DNA from: Psoroptes ovis
Taxonomy: Eukaryota; Arthropoda; Arachnida; Sarcoptiformes; Psoroptidae
Direction: 5' to 3'
DNA: 64,000 nucleotides
NCBI GenBank assembly: GCA_002943765.1
Contig: PQWQ01000016.1
Location: 1,116,001 to 1,180,000 of the forward strand
Shown: piece after piece, positions 24,761-38,252 of the stretch
Position numbering within the stretch: position 1 is the stretch's first letter
How the letters are laid out: every line of letters starts with the position of its first letter
Made by a program: the position numbers and the translations under genes
Notes under the pieces: generated by a model
The model's database searches: none
Seen by the model: the letters and a program-made list of their open reading frames with translations, nothing else
What the model was told of the DNA's origin: nothing

Positions 24761-27700
24761 ACTTTGTGTTTATTTCTTTCAAAACAAAATCCTATGGAAT
24801 GAATTCATTTCATAGGATTTGATCAATTAAGTTACATTTAGCAATATTTTGTGATGAGAAAAGATTGATTTGTTCATTTCAATTCAAATCATTCATACAA
24901 TCCAATCCAATCATTCATTCATTCAATCTAATCTGTGAAGCTTGAATTTGATTTTCGTTGTTGTTGTTTGTTGTGTTTGATACAAGGTTTTTACCTATGA
25001 AAAATTTTCAAAAAATTTTTCATAAAAAGGTTTGAAGGTCCGTAGAAGAAAAATAAAATGATCATTAAGATGATGATGGACCTTTAAAGATCATCCATTT
25101 GTTGATATGTGTGTGGTTCAGAGAAAAAAAATTCAAACTAAATGAAATGCAAAAATTTGAAAAATAATTCCCGTATTTTTTTTTTTTTTTTTTTTTTTTG
25201 TTTTGTCTGATTCAAAAGATGGACAAGAACAACAGCGACAGTGAAACACGTCAAATTTCAATGTCAATTGCTTTATTTTGTACTACGTGTTTCGTTGTTG
25301 TTGTTGTACGTGTTTTTGTTTTGTTCCAAATAATGAAAATTTTTAATTTCTTTGAAAAATTTAAATCATTTTTTTCATTTCATGCTTTTTTTTGGATGGT
25401 GGATACATTTGAAACAAATGAATTTTTGTGAATTCTTTTTTTTTGTCTTTTTGAATTGAATTTTATTCACTGAAATGGAAAAATAACAAAAGAAATATTC
25501 CAAGTGAATTCAATTCATTTTAATTTGAAAAAATTTGTTTTTTGAAATTTTCAAAAATATTTATGAATGAATGAATGATATCATTCATTCATTGGATAAT
25601 TGGATTTTCAAAAAAATAGAAATCCATTTCTTATTTTTTGTCTTATTCAAAATCATTTATTTTTTATTTGTCTGAAAATCTTTGAAAAAAAAATTTGTTC
25701 AAATCTTCAACGATAATTGCAAGGATGAGAATTTTCAAAATTTTAAATTTATCTATTTTTGTTTTTTGTTTATTTATTTGCTTCGAGATAACAATTTTTG
25801 AAATAAATTCAAAGATGTATTTTTGTGGAAGGTGATTCAATTTTAATAATTGAAAAAAAAAATTTCTTTCAAAAAAAATAAACTTGAAAATTTCGATGAA
25901 AAGCCAAGCAATCGTCGAATGCATCAAATATCAAATTTTCTTATTTTCAATTTTTCTTAATTTTAATTAATTTTTGAAGAAAAATAATTAATTTTGAAAT
26001 AATTAATTTAGTAGCTGCTGATTATGGTTAATAAGATAAGATAAGAAAAATTGATGAAATTAGCATGATGATTAATTGATAGCCTTAGCAATAATAATGA
26101 ATGAATGAATGAATGATGATATTAAGCCATTGAAATATATTTATTTTGCTCAAAAATGATAATAATAATTTGACTAGTTGACTAGTTGACAAGTGACAAT
26201 AATTTCATTTTTAAAAATTTTAAAATTATTTATTGTTTTAGTGTCATTCATTCATTCATTTATTTCATTTCATTTCATTTTTTAAGAAAATTATTTTTTT
26301 TTTTTTCAAAAAAATTATTATTCGTATCAATTAGCATTCTTAGCAATGAACAATGCGATCTCACAAATTCAATTCATTTAGAAAATGAATTTCACTTGAA
26401 AAACAATAGTCTCTATGTATGTATCTCTAGTCTGTGTGTCCTGCATTTTTCTGCTTTTTCTGCTGCTGCTGCTGCTATTTGCTGCTGATTATTTTATCAA
26501 AGTTGACATATTCAATTAATGATTGTCAAATTATTATTATTTTACTGGACAAAAATTTTGTTTTAATTTCGATTAAAATCATTGCCGAAAACGAGGTGCA
26601 CAAGGAAAAATTTGAAGCCAATTTTCGCTTCAAACGGGGAATTTGTCTGGTTGGGTTTTTTTCCTGAATTCACTGTGATACAAATTTGTCCAGAAATTGA
26701 TCAATGATTGGTCGATTGATTGAAATTGATTGATTGAAATTGATTAATTTGAACAGAAAAAAAAATTTCCCAAAATATTACGGATGGGGATTACGAAATA
26801 ATCATTCATGTGTGTGTGTGCGTGTATGTGTATTCCAGTGTAAAAATCCTCAAGAATTTTGTTTGTTTGCTGTTGCTGTTGCTGTTTGATGGTCACAAAT
26901 CATTGAATTAAAATAATGAAATTGTATCGATTGGGCGTCGATTGACAAATTCAATGAAATAATTCAATGAAATTTTCGCTTTGATTTGAAATAATTTCAT
27001 TTTTTTTTCAAAAATATTTATTTCTCCCTGCTGCTCTCACCTCACTTACTCACTCATTAACTCTATTTTTTTTTCATTAATTAATCAATTAATTAATTGA
27101 TTGTACATTGTTTGTGTATGTTATGTTGTGTTGTGTGTCTCCACATGACCAAATTCAATTCAATTCATTGATTTAGTTAATTATTTTGGCCACCAATTTT
27201 CATTTGATTTGATTTGATTTGATTTCTTCTTCTTCTTCCAAGTGAATAGTTTGAAATATGTTTATGATAACATACCTACGTATTGAATGCTTGCACATAA
27301 ACATAAACACACAAATATTTAATTGAATATCGTTTAAAATGAAAATGAAATGAAATGAATGAAAATGAAAATGAATTCGACCATCGCCAAAATGTTAATT
27401 GTAAGGGGAAGAAAAATGAATGAATGTCCACTACAAATAAATGGACGAATAATTAACCGAAACAAGCCAGTCTCTATGAGATAAATTTTTTTTGAAAAAA
27501 TGGAAAATTGAAAATAATCTATTCAACAACAAATGAATCACAGAGACAAATCAAGCCAATTCAAATAAAATCAAGCCAAATGCAATAGAAAAATAAATAA
27601 TATGTGTGTGTGTACATATTTGAACACGTGCAAAATAAATAATATTCAATAATTCGAATATAAATAATGAACAATTAAAAAAAAAAAAATTTCAAAATTT

Positions 27701-27887
27701 CCAAAAAAACAATAATTAATATTAATTAATGGGCATATAGAGAGCTGATATATATATATATATTTTCAATTGAATAATTTGATTTGATTTGATTTGATTT
27801 GATAGATATAATTCAAATTATATCAATCAACAATATATACATACATTAATAATAAATGTATGCCAAAATATGGATATCGAAAAATAT

Positions 27888-27966
27888 TCGGGTTGTCCGA
27901 AAAGTTTTTGCTGGTTATACAATAGAAAATCATTTGAAAATCGACAAAAACTTTTCGGACAGTCAA
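27888..27966 (+). mobile_element. Palindromic MITE (copy 13)
   Basis: TTCGGGTTGTCCGAAAAG...CTTTTCGGACAGTCAAA, loop GGTTATACAATAG. Confidence 0.8.
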
Positions 27967-28174
27967 AAATATAATATTTAAAATATATCAAAAATCATAT
28001 TTAAAATCATATTTAAATATAAATAAATAAATAATTTTTTTTTGGATCATTTATAATCACACACACAGAAACACAGAAACTAACAGAAAAACAACAACTA
28101 ATAAGAAGAAAAACAAAAGAAATATCAAAAATTGAATGATTACAACAAAAAAAGAGAGCATTATTATAATAATA

Positions 28175-28256
28175 TTAGGTTGTCCCATAAGTTCTTGCCG
28201 TTTTTAGAATGGGGAAAAAAATTTAAAAAACAGCAAGAACTTATGGGACAACCTAA
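28175..28256. mobile_element. Palindromic MITE, CCCATAAG subfamily (copy 14)
   Basis: TTAGGTTGTCCCATAAGTTC...GAACTTATGGGACAACCTAA: the outer 20 bp of the two arms are exact inverted repeats. Confidence 0.9.
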
Positions 28257-29481
28257 CAATAATACAATTTTCAATTGAAAAAAAAAAATTCAAATAATAA
28301 ATACAACAGGTGAATTTTTTTTTCTTTTTTTTTACAATTTCATTAAAGAGAATAATGAATGAATGAATGAATGAATGAACGACAAGTAAAAAAAAAAAAA
28401 AAATCTCATGTTATCCAATATATATATTATTGATGTTGTTTTGGATCACACACACACACATATATACACGTATATATTCACGTATTAATATATATTTTTT
28501 AAATTTGTGTGCAGTATATTTATTTGACCATTTTGAAACAAAATATAATTTCCATTCATTCATTTTCATTCAACTGATTCAATTGTTTCGATCCACCACG
28601 ACCACCACCACCACGACCATCATCATCATCATCCAACCATCAACCACTATAAAAACACATGAAAAATTTCAAAAATTTAATTTGACACTTGAACATTTTG
28701 TTTGTTGTTGATTTAGTTTCACTGTGTGTAAAACATTTATTTTTTCGACAATCTTTTGTGCCGTTTATCTGTGTGTGTGTTTATTAATCAATTGTGATTA
28801 TTAAAAGGTTTGTGTAATTTTTGAACCTTATAAGTTTTGTTAGAATTCAAAAATTTCAACTAATCAGTGCCCCTTGTCATTCATGTGTGATATTATTATT
28901 TATGAAACATCATTTGAGTGTATTTTGTTCAACACGTGCCTAACGGTCGATATTTCCTTTAACCCTTTCTTTTTTTTCATTGCTTTCCAATTCAAATAAA
29001 ATTCAAATAAAACAATAATTTTGAATTTTATTTATTTAAATTCAAATAATATACGAAAAAACATTCCATGAATATTTTTTCATTGAATTTATTTGAATTT
29101 TATTTATTTATTATGATCAAAAAAAAAAGGTTCATTTGTGAATATTTATTTTTAGAGTATTATTGGAAATAATAAATGTCACAAATGAACTTTGATTCAT
29201 TTATATATTTTTCCGAAAATATTTTCACATTTTGTTTCACACAGAGTGTTGATTAATTTTCAATAATTTTAAATTAATTTAAATCCATTTAAATTAATTT
29301 CAAACGTTTTTCTCATTCATTCTTCTTATTTTGTTTTTTTTTGTAAAATATATATATATATATGCCAACCAAATATAAATAAATAAATGAATAGATTTTC
29401 TTAAATCAACTTTTTAAATTTTCAAATAATTGAAAATTACATCAGAAGAAGAATAAAAAACCAAAAACAAACAAACAAAAA

Positions 29482-30441
29482 ATGAAATTCATGTTTGCTG
29501 CCGTCCTTATGGGCGTTTGTGCCATCACCGTTAACGGTAATCCAATGCATCCAGCACCAGCCATGGTCAATACTGGCCATTCAGCACAATTCCGTTCACA
29601 AGATGTATGTTTTCTGTTTTTTTAATTAGTGTTGACTTTGTATCATTTTTTTTTTGATTAATTAAAAATATTTCAGAGTTTAGGCAATTATGCATTCGGT
29701 TATAATGAAGATCATGCAACCGGTGGTACATTTCGCCGTGAAACAGGTAGCCCAGGTTTAGCTCATGGTTCATATGGTCTTCGAACAATTGATGGCCGTG
29801 TTCGTGTTGTAAATTATGTTGCCGATGGTCATGGTTTCCGTGCCAATATTCAAACCAATGAACCAGGTGTTGATCAAGATCAAGATCCAGCATCAGTTTT
29901 GATTAACAAAGCTAATGCTATTGTTGGTATGTATTTTGGTCACCATTGTTTATCAGTGTTATGAGTCTAAAATTAATTTTTCCTAAATATAAAAACCAAA
30001 ATAATCTGATCAAAAATCATAGCTCCATATCTCACTAAACAAGTTGCTTCAGCTCCAATTGCCATGCAACACAGTCTTGAAGCACCAGTTTTGGCCAAAT
30101 ATGCTGAACCATCATTACATGCTGCAGCTCCAATTATTGAATCAGCACCATATGCTGCTGCTGCTGCACCAGCTTCATATTTGGATCATGGTGCCGCACC
30201 AGCTGCTGCCATGTTATCAAAATATGAACCAGCTGCACCAATCATCGATTCAAGTCCATTATTATCAGCTTATTCACCAGCCACAAAACCAATTGTTGCA
30301 CAATCAGCACCAATATTAAGTACTGATGATTCAGTTTATCCAATGCTTAATAAAGCTCTTAGTGCTGGTGCCACATATGCCAATGGTCATGGTTCAATCT
30401 ATGATGCTTCACCAATTTCATTGGGTCTTCACAAAAAATAA
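29482..30441 (+). CDS. Cuticle protein with Rebers-Riddiford chitin-binding domain (three exons)
   Basis: Exons 29482-29604, 29677-29926 and 30023-30441 join in phase (0, then 1) into 263 residues. Residues 1-19 (MKFMFAAVLMGVCAITVNG) form a signal peptide. Exon 2 encodes the arachnid-type R&R domain: YAFGYNEDHATGGTFRRE, then GSYGLRTIDGRVRVVNYVAD, then GFRANIQTNEPG. These aromatic and glycine positions bind chitin in this family. The third exon is an Ala/Pro/Ser-rich tail with repeated AAPI/SAP motifs and AAAAAPASY, typical of flexible cuticle proteins. The protein is presumably secreted by epidermal cells into the exoskeleton. Introns are 72 and 96 bp with GTATGT donors. A TATA-rich run at 29348-29363 lies about 120 bp before the start, and AATAAATAAAT overlaps the stop. 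I am confident of the family, not of any named orthologue. Confidence 0.92.
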
Positions 30442-31856
30442 ATAAATAAATGAAATATCTAATTAATTTTCAAAAAGATGAAAAAAAAAATAAAATAAAA
30501 AAATAAAACAAAAAAAAATTTTGACCTTTGACCTTTTCATTATAATAATAATAATAATATTATGAATACCGAACTTATAATTATAATTTTTAATTTTAAT
30601 TATTTCATTATATACATATATATATTCATGCATAAATACACACACACACATATATGAACATACACACATACATATAAACCTTAAAAGACATACACAAATA
30701 TAAACCCTTTCGAGACATTAATTTAAATCTTTTGCGAAAAATCTATGAAACAATAATCGATTCTTATTGCTACTATTATTAATTGTCATCTTCATCATTT
30801 AATTATTATTTTAATTATTTTTTTTCAAATATTACTCTATGTTTTTTCTATGGGAAGGTTTTGTTAGACAAAAATACATTGATACTCACACAAATACATA
30901 TAAATACATCTTAAATACAAACATGACACGTGCTTCATACATTTTACATTCACATATATATAAATATATTCACAGACGCCACCGCTGGTTGATTGTCGCC
31001 AAAGAAATTATTTTCACTGTTTTTGTATTACATTCAATTATCATTGATTAATTAATGAATAATAATAATAATAATTAGAAATTTCTGTAATTAATTAATT
31101 TTTTTTTCTAAAAATTAATTTTCACCCTTACTGTTTTAATTTCGAAATTTACACAGACCGACATACACACGCATACACACATCAACATACTTATATTGGT
31201 CCCAAAAATAATTGATGGTTTTATTGATTTATCCCGCCACAGGGGAAAAAAATTTCAAATTTTTTTTTTTCAAATTTCAATAATTAATCAATCAATCAAT
31301 AAATAAATAACGGGCTATTAGTATGTCATTGAACACCTACTAAAGTTCAACACTTTACACACACACCGCCAACACCTACACACATTGTCATAATTAACAT
31401 AAAGCACACAGTGGTGAACACACACACACACACAGAGATATGAACACTGCCACCTTTTAAATTTTTAAATTTTTTTTTCTTTCTTTCTCAATTTAACATG
31501 TGTTTGATGCAAAAAAAAAATAATAATAATAATAATTTTCACATCCAAAGGGTTATGGGTTCTAAAACAATACAAATAATGAGATTAATTAATTAATTTA
31601 TAATTAAAAACTGTCGCCTTTTGTTTTCTTGATTAATTATTTTATTTTAATTATAAAATGTATTTTGCTTTAATATTAATGTAATGTGAATGGTCGTGAA
31701 ATCATGAAAATCAAATCAATGAATTGTTTATTCACCAGTAAATAAATATTTTCATTGATTTTTTTTGATATTTTCTTAATGGAAATGTATGATTGATGAA
31801 TATTTGAATTAAATAATGATTATATCTGAGAAGAGAGAAAATTCAAAGATCAAAGA
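30442..31856. other. Intergenic between convergent genes; no gene seen
   Basis: Between the 3' ends of the 263-aa cuticle gene and the reverse-strand gene. AT-rich with CA microsatellites (30640-30668, 31370-31436) and TAA/TTA runs. No MITE copy here. Confidence 0.6.
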
Positions 31857-34095
31857 TTAACCAAAAATCATTCCTAATGTATTCAATATGCCACCATTAC
31901 TTCCACCAACACCACCGCCACCACCACCAGTGAATGATGATAAACCACCATTGACCAGGCTTGATAACATTCCGGTATAACCACCGCCTGCACCAGTTGG
32001 AATGGCTGATCCATATAATGATGATGCTGCACCAGTATTTCCAAATGATGAACTAAATAATGATGATGGATAGCCTAAGCCAGCACTGCTGCTTAAACCA
32101 CCATTATATAATGTTGATAATGTACCTGAACCGAAACCACTGCCGGTGCCAAGACTTCCTAGGCCACCGCCAAAACTGCTGCCAAGACCGCCGAGACTGC
32201 TTGTGAGACCGCCGCCATAATCAGCACCTAAGCCAGCACCATAAACTGATGTACCATACAAATTAGCAATTTGACGTCGGTATGCTAACAATGATGCTAA
32301 TGCTTGTAATTGTGTTGTTTCATCCATTAATGATGGCTGATCATCGAATTCTTTGGTCGATGCAGTCGCAGTCGATGCTGTATTACTTGATGCTGCTGTA
32401 TTTGATTGTTCATTATTAATGGATGCAACAGGTGGTGATGGTGGTGAAGATGGTGCTGCTGACGTTGACGTTGTTGTTGTTGATGATGATGTTGTAGATG
32501 CCGAAGTTAAACCATTTTGTGGTGCTAATTCCAGATTAAAATCAGGACCATTGGCTAAATAATTATATAATGAAGAGATTGTATTTGGAAAACCATATTG
32601 ATATGGACTTGAATTGATTGTTGTTGTAGTTGGTTGTGGTGGTAATGGTTGTAATGCTGCAGATGGTGCATACAATGAACGATAATTTTGTAATGCTAAT
32701 AATTGATTATAAAGTATTGCTAATTGTAATTGTTTTGCTAAACGTTCTTGTGTCAAAGCTAATTCATCATTAACATTTGTTGAATTATTATTATTATTAT
32801 TATTATTACTGTTTGTTGTCGGAGTTATTGATGATGCCGAAATAGTCGTTGGTAATATTGTTGATGATGATGATGATACTTTTTCCATTTTATCCTGTAT
32901 CGATGAAGGTATATTGTTATTATTTTGTGAATTATAATAATGTGTATATTGATAAGGTGAATTTGGACTTCTTGCTATTGTTGAACTAACCGTCGAACTA
33001 CTACCAGTATAATAATTACTGATTGGCATCAAATATGGACTATAAGATGTTTGACCATTATTGTTTTGTTGTGATTGTTGTTGAACATTATTACCATAAT
33101 CCAATGATGACTGATTAATGATGAATGTAATGGTTATTGTTGTTGATTAATTCAATAATTTATTATTATTAAACCTTTTTGAAAATTTACCAAAAATATA
33201 CTTACATGTTTTGAATGATAACTACCATGATAAACAGGTGTTTCGATTGAATTGGCTGCATGGCTTAAACCATTACCGAATAAATTATATGATTTCGTGC
33301 CTAAACTAAATAATTTATCTTGATTTTCAAAAAAAAAAAAAAAATATACGATAGATAGATAGATAGATTTTAATTATATCTCAAATATTTGATTAATTAA
33401 GAATTTTGAAACACATAAATTATTTTCATAATCCTTTGTTTGTTTTTTCGGTAATTTCTTGATTGGATTTATTCAATTCAAGAGTAGTTATTACATTTGA
33501 ATTGAACAATTTAATCTTAAACAATTGAATCTTGAATTGTATTCGACGATTCAATTGAAATATGAATTATTTTCATCAAATCATTGAATCAATTCTCACC
33601 TGAATGTCTACCATTCGATGATTTACTATTGGTCAAATGATTATTATTATTATTATTATTATTACTAATCGATGTAAGCAATGAAACACTTGCAGCATAA
33701 TTATTACTATTTGAATTTGTTGGTTTATTAGCCATCATTGATGATGGTGATATTGTTGATGTAGCCACATTTGTAGTATCATTTTTATGATTATTATTAT
33801 TACTACCTGATAATGATGACACTGATGATGATGATGATGGTAATTGGCCAGTTTGTTGACCAAATACAACACCAAACATGATTAAAAATAGCAAAATAGT
33901 GAACATTATTACCAATGTTATTATGAAGCTAGATAAATAGATGGTGCTATGATCTCTGTTATTATTTCGTTTATTATAATTCGTTGTTGTTGCTGTTGTT
34001 GTTTGATTGTTATTATTAAATGTTCTCGATAATTTTTGACTTTTCTGTCCGATAAAATTTCTATCAATATTTGAAGCTGAATAATTGTTCACCAT
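31857..34095 (-). CDS. Ser/Asn/Gly-rich secreted or membrane-anchored protein, unknown family (three exons)
   Basis: On the reverse strand, exons 34095-33600, 33318-33206 and 33110-31857 join in phase (1, then 0) to about 620 residues. Splice sites are CATTCAG|GTGAGA...ATCAAG|AT and AAACAT|GTAAGT...AATCAG|TC. Residues about 53-78 (SSFIITLVIMFTILLFLIMF...) form one hydrophobic segment after a polar N-terminus, so this is either a signal anchor or a cleaved leader with a long N-region. After it come Ser/Asn-rich stretches, a short helix-prone LALTQERLAKQLQLAILYNQ, Thr/Ser-rich parts, LQALASLLAYRRQIANLYG, and a Gly-rich C-terminus (GGGLGSLGTGSGFGSG). Gly-rich ends are common in cuticle or silk-like extracellular proteins, and the cuticle gene next door fits, but function is inference. 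No known domain is recognised. The start is the first ATG in frame. Confidence 0.65.
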
Positions 34096-35778
34096 TTGAT
34101 TTGAACAATATTTAAAATTTTAAAACAATTTCGAAAATGTTCAATAAAATCATTGCTAAAACACATTTATTTCAAATTTTTTTTTCGAGCGAAATATAAA
34201 ATCACAATTTTTCCAATTTTTAGTCCTTTTATATACCTGGTCAATTTTTTCCAATGGTCATTTAATTTTTTTAGAGACAAATCATTGAACCGAATTTATG
34301 GGATCTACTGACACACAATTACTCACACACATACAAAGATATTAGTGGTGATTATATGTGATAGGTGATGGTGGTGGTGGTGGTGAGAAGAAGGGGACAA
34401 ATTTTTGATCAGAAAAAGGGGAGAATAAGGGAGATATTTTTTTTTTTTTTTTTTTGATTTGGATTTGATTTTTTGCAAATTTGTCACTCATCGTTCCTGG
34501 ATTTTGGCAAGCTCCAGAAATCATGATTAATATTAATAATGGTTTAATAAATTTTGTCAATTTTTAAAAATTTAAAAAATCATTTTTTTTTTTTAAAGAC
34601 AAATTGAGTCACTAAATAAATACAAATTCATTTATTTTTCCTGGTGAAATTGGTGAACAATTCATGCATATAAAATTAGAATAATAATAATGATAATACT
34701 GACCATACAAATTTTGTCATTATATAAAATGGATTAAATCAAATAATAATTGAAATTACACGGGAAAAGAAATATCTTTCAAATTTTCTTACAAAAGATT
34801 TTTCTCGATGGCCATTGAACTCAATTTTCGAGAAGAACAGAAAGAAATTTTGGCACCGAAATTTGAATTTTTGAAATTTTGAATATTTTTTGAATATTTT
34901 GAATTGTATATCAGCATTGGATCATAAGGTGATCACAAGGAAAATTTTCCAGATTAATCAATCGATTTAATCGATAGTGCAAGCATGGACCAAAGAAAAA
35001 ATTTAAAAATGTTTGATTAAATATTTTTCAAATCAATCAATCAATCAATATTATCTCAATTGATCGATATTATTGATGCGCACGTACCACAATAATATTC
35101 AATCATTCAATAATCGAGACCAGATTTTCCTGTGTATTGCTTGGAAAGAGCTTGGAATTGGATTTGTCTGTGAACTCATTTCTAATGTATTTCCAATGCA
35201 TATTTTTCATTTCTAAGATATATTTCAAACCATTTTTGACACAAGGAAAATATGGTTAATTGTTCATGATTTGTTTGTTTGTTTGTTTGTATTTTTCTTG
35301 GTTGGCTTTAAAATTTTTCCGAAATTCTCTTTGACAAATTGTTCATAAATACAAATTCAAACAAATTCACATAAATAATCATGTGAGTATTTGTGTTCCA
35401 ATTTATACATATGAATGATTTTCACCCAAGAAAGAAAGGAAAAAAAACGAAATAATCATTTCATTTTTTGCTAGTTTTCATTTCCATTTTCAATTATTTA
35501 TTATCATAACCAAAGGTGTGTGCCACCATAGGTGTGTGTGTGTGTGTGTGTGCATTGATATGCTTTGATCGAATGTATGCTGTGATCAATGATGGAAAAT
35601 GTTCACTCTTTTCACCCAAAAAAAAAAAAAAATTTCAAAAATGTTTGACTGATATCGACCAGCATTGATCGGTACACATCCTTATCTCATACAATTCACA
35701 TATATGTGTTCATATGATGATGTTTTTCTCTTATTTTCTGTTGAATAATTGAGACCAAATGAATTGAACATCTTCACG
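34096..35778. other. Intergenic between divergent genes; no gene seen
   Basis: Upstream regions of the reverse-strand gene and of the acidic secreted protein gene, so both promoters should lie here. It holds a GGT/CCA run at 34362-34385, T-tracts, a TG repeat at 35530-35551 and GTTT repeats at 35272-35290. Nothing else recognisable. Confidence 0.5.
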
Positions 35779-36608
35779 ATGCCATCATCATCGACGAAAT
35801 CAATGTTATTGATGAAATCGATTGAATTTAAATCGAAAATTGCTATTTCAAAATCATTACGATCATCACAACAATCATCGAAATCATATGATATTGATAA
35901 TATTGAACGTGTAAGTATTGTTATTTGTATTTTCTGATTAATATTTTTAATTGTTTCAATTTTTAAAATTAAAATACATAAAGACTATGGCACATATAAG
36001 ATCAACATTGTTTGCTTTATTTTTATATTTAATTTTCATTATAATTGAACAAACATATCTTATTGAACTAAATGAAAGCAATAATAATGATAATGATGAT
36101 GATGATGATATTGATGAATTTATCGATATCGATGATGAACAGCCATCAACATTTATTAATTTATTAAATACAAATTCCAATCTGTACAATACTGATGATC
36201 ATGATGTCGACAATGTTGATGATTATTATGATCATGAAACCAGTGAAACAAGATTAGGTGAATATCGGCCAGATATGGCTCGAAATGAAATGGATGATTA
36301 TCTGTTACAAACAGATAATATCGATGATAATCAATCACGACCACAACAACATCAATCGAAAGATGCATATAGCTCTGAAAATGTATCCCCATCTTTGCAG
36401 CCAATGGAAGCTACGAATTTTTCAACACAAAACCCAGTGTTTCGTACCATTGCGTAAGTCTTAATTCATTGAATCCATCAGATTGAATATTGATCGAAGT
36501 CGACTAATTCTATCTCTTAAATCAATTTGCACATTTAGAATTCAAGAAATAAACAGCAAAACTGGCCATTTTCGTTGGCGTATTTTGACCAATTTAAATA
36601 AAAAATAG
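35779..36608 (+). CDS. Small acidic secreted protein or peptide precursor, unknown (three exons)
   Basis: Exons 35779-35910, 35984-36453 and 36539-36608 join in phase (0, then 2) with donors CGT|GTAAGT and TTGC|GTAAGT, ending at TAG 36606-36608; 223 residues if translation begins at 35779. An ATG at 35987 in exon 2 starts a textbook signal peptide (MAHIRSTLFALFLYLIFIII), so exon 1 may be 5' untranslated and the product about 178 residues. The mature part is very acidic (DDDDDIDEFIDIDDE and more Asp/His-rich repeats). It then becomes Gln/Ser-rich and ends in a short basic segment from exon 3, KTGHFRWRILTNLNKK. No cysteines and no clear dibasic-Gly amidation sites are seen. A secreted, lineage-specific protein is the safest reading. 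The HFRW tetrapeptide resembles the melanocortin core but is probably coincidence. Confidence 0.6.
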
Positions 36609-37279
36609 ACAGATAATCTTATTGATTCAAACAATTTGACTATTTTTTTCGGTGTCATCTGTCACTGGTGAAAGATTCAAAGATGATTTCATTTCAATTT
36701 TCAATTTTCATTTCAATTTTCAATGTAAATAAATAAATAAATAAATCTGTAAAATCATTTTCAAATTTGAATCAAAGACAATCAAATATTTGGCATTTGT
36801 TTGCACAAATGACTAATGACAATCATCATACAAAAAAAACTGAAGAAGAAGCAAGAAATAATTATGATTATGATGGCTTCATTGAAAATTTAAAGTTTTA
36901 TGGTCAAAAATGCCAAAAATAGACAAATAAACAGCGATGCATATTGCATATATATTTGAAAACATTTTTACAATAAAAAATACCATTGATCATGATTTCA
37001 TAAATAAATCATAAAAATTTGAAAAATTGAAAATTGCAAATTTAAAGTGACAAAATTATAAAAATAAATAATTATTAATAATACAAAAACCTATAGACTC
37101 AGGCACACGTATTCCTCAAAAATAAATGATGATCATACATTAATTAAACAAATGAATACTCGTGAAATGTCTTAAATGACAATTCATTTGGATTAATCTT
37201 TTGAATTTCAATACGTTCACTATTTTTTACATCATCATCATCATCATCATCGTCATGAATAAAACTGAAAATGCAAATA

Positions 37280-37400
37280 CTGAGTTTTAAAGTTTTTATT
37301 CGTAGTTTTAAAGTTGATTTTCGTAGTTTTGAATTGAAATTTCATATTGTAAAATTACGAAATTCAATTTCAAAACTACGAATTAAAACTTTAAACTTTG
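37280..37400. mobile_element. TA-flanked palindrome family 2 (copy 2)
   Basis: CTGAGTTTTAAAGTTTTTAT at the left pairs with AATTAAAACTTTAAACTTTG at the right. TTCGTAGTTTTGAATTGAA pairs with TTCAATTTCAAAACTACGAA inside. Confidence 0.75.
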
Positions 37401-38203
37401 AATATTTTTAAATAAATTATTATAAATATAACATCATTCAACATTCAAGAAGAATAATTCAAGGTTTTCATTTTCTCCAAAAAAAAAATTAAGAAAAAAA
37501 ATTAAGATGATCATCGAGTAAATGAATAAATGAATAATTGAATGAATAAATAAATAAAATTTCTTTAATTGGCACTGTTCAACTGGCGCTACCAATTCGG
37601 TGGCAGGCAAACAATTGCTTTAAACAATATTTGAAATTATCCACGTATAATTTTCTCCATAATGTTCATGTTAAGTATTATTTATATCAATTTTTGTAAA
37701 TGTATGTATGTACTTGTGTATTAAGCATTTGGACTGTTTAAAATATAAATATTTCTTTAAAAAAATCATCTTAAATCATCAAGTATCATCTTCATTTATT
37801 TATTTATGAAAAACAAAAAACAAATAAATTCATTTCATATATATATTTGTTGCCATATAGATTAAATATTATAAATTTTTTAGGTCAAATTAATACACAT
37901 TTGTGTGTGTGTAATGTATATTTGAATTATTTTGAATAATTTTGAATATCATTCATATTAATTCATATTACATTTGAATAAATGTATGATTCAATCAAGG
38001 TGACAATTACAATTACAATTATTATTATTTGTCTATTTTGAATCATTTTTACAAAAATGTTTCAACAGTAAATAATATGAAGTTGTGTTTGTATGTGCAT
38101 TATGGATGCATGAAATTCATTTTGTTGTGAATCCATAAAGTACATACTTGAATTAATCATTTTCATATAAAAGTTTGATGGCTGTTGTAAATTACAAATA
38201 CGA

Positions 38204-38252
38204 ACACACACACACACACACACACTCACACACACACACACACACACACACA
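38204..38252. repeat. CA microsatellite, about 24 units with one interruption
   Basis: A continuous AC/CA tract with a single CTCA interruption. Confidence 0.95.

Larger units (their letters stand above)
12866..29481. other. Long gene-poor region rich in miniature elements and microsatellites
   Basis: About 16.6 kb in which I cannot support a standard gene. It contains 13 of the 25 palindromic MITE copies (from 12911 to 28256), many CA/TG tracts (e.g. 15376-15432, 23449-23470, 23801-23821, 24426-24443), CTG/GTT runs, a GC-containing 25-bp palindrome (20204-20228) and a T/G-skewed stretch (17440-17880). Two short frames with a predicted membrane segment (24172-24330 and about 25219-25431) are possible micro-proteins only. 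Confidence 0.6.

Noticed and set aside
26434..26667. Frame with a Cys run (CCCCC) and hydrophobic stretch
   Set aside because: The Cys run is a CTG/TGC repeat artefact and the rest is unremarkable.
29567..29893. His-rich minus-strand frame over the small cuticle gene
   Set aside because: Antisense shadow of the chitin-binding exon.
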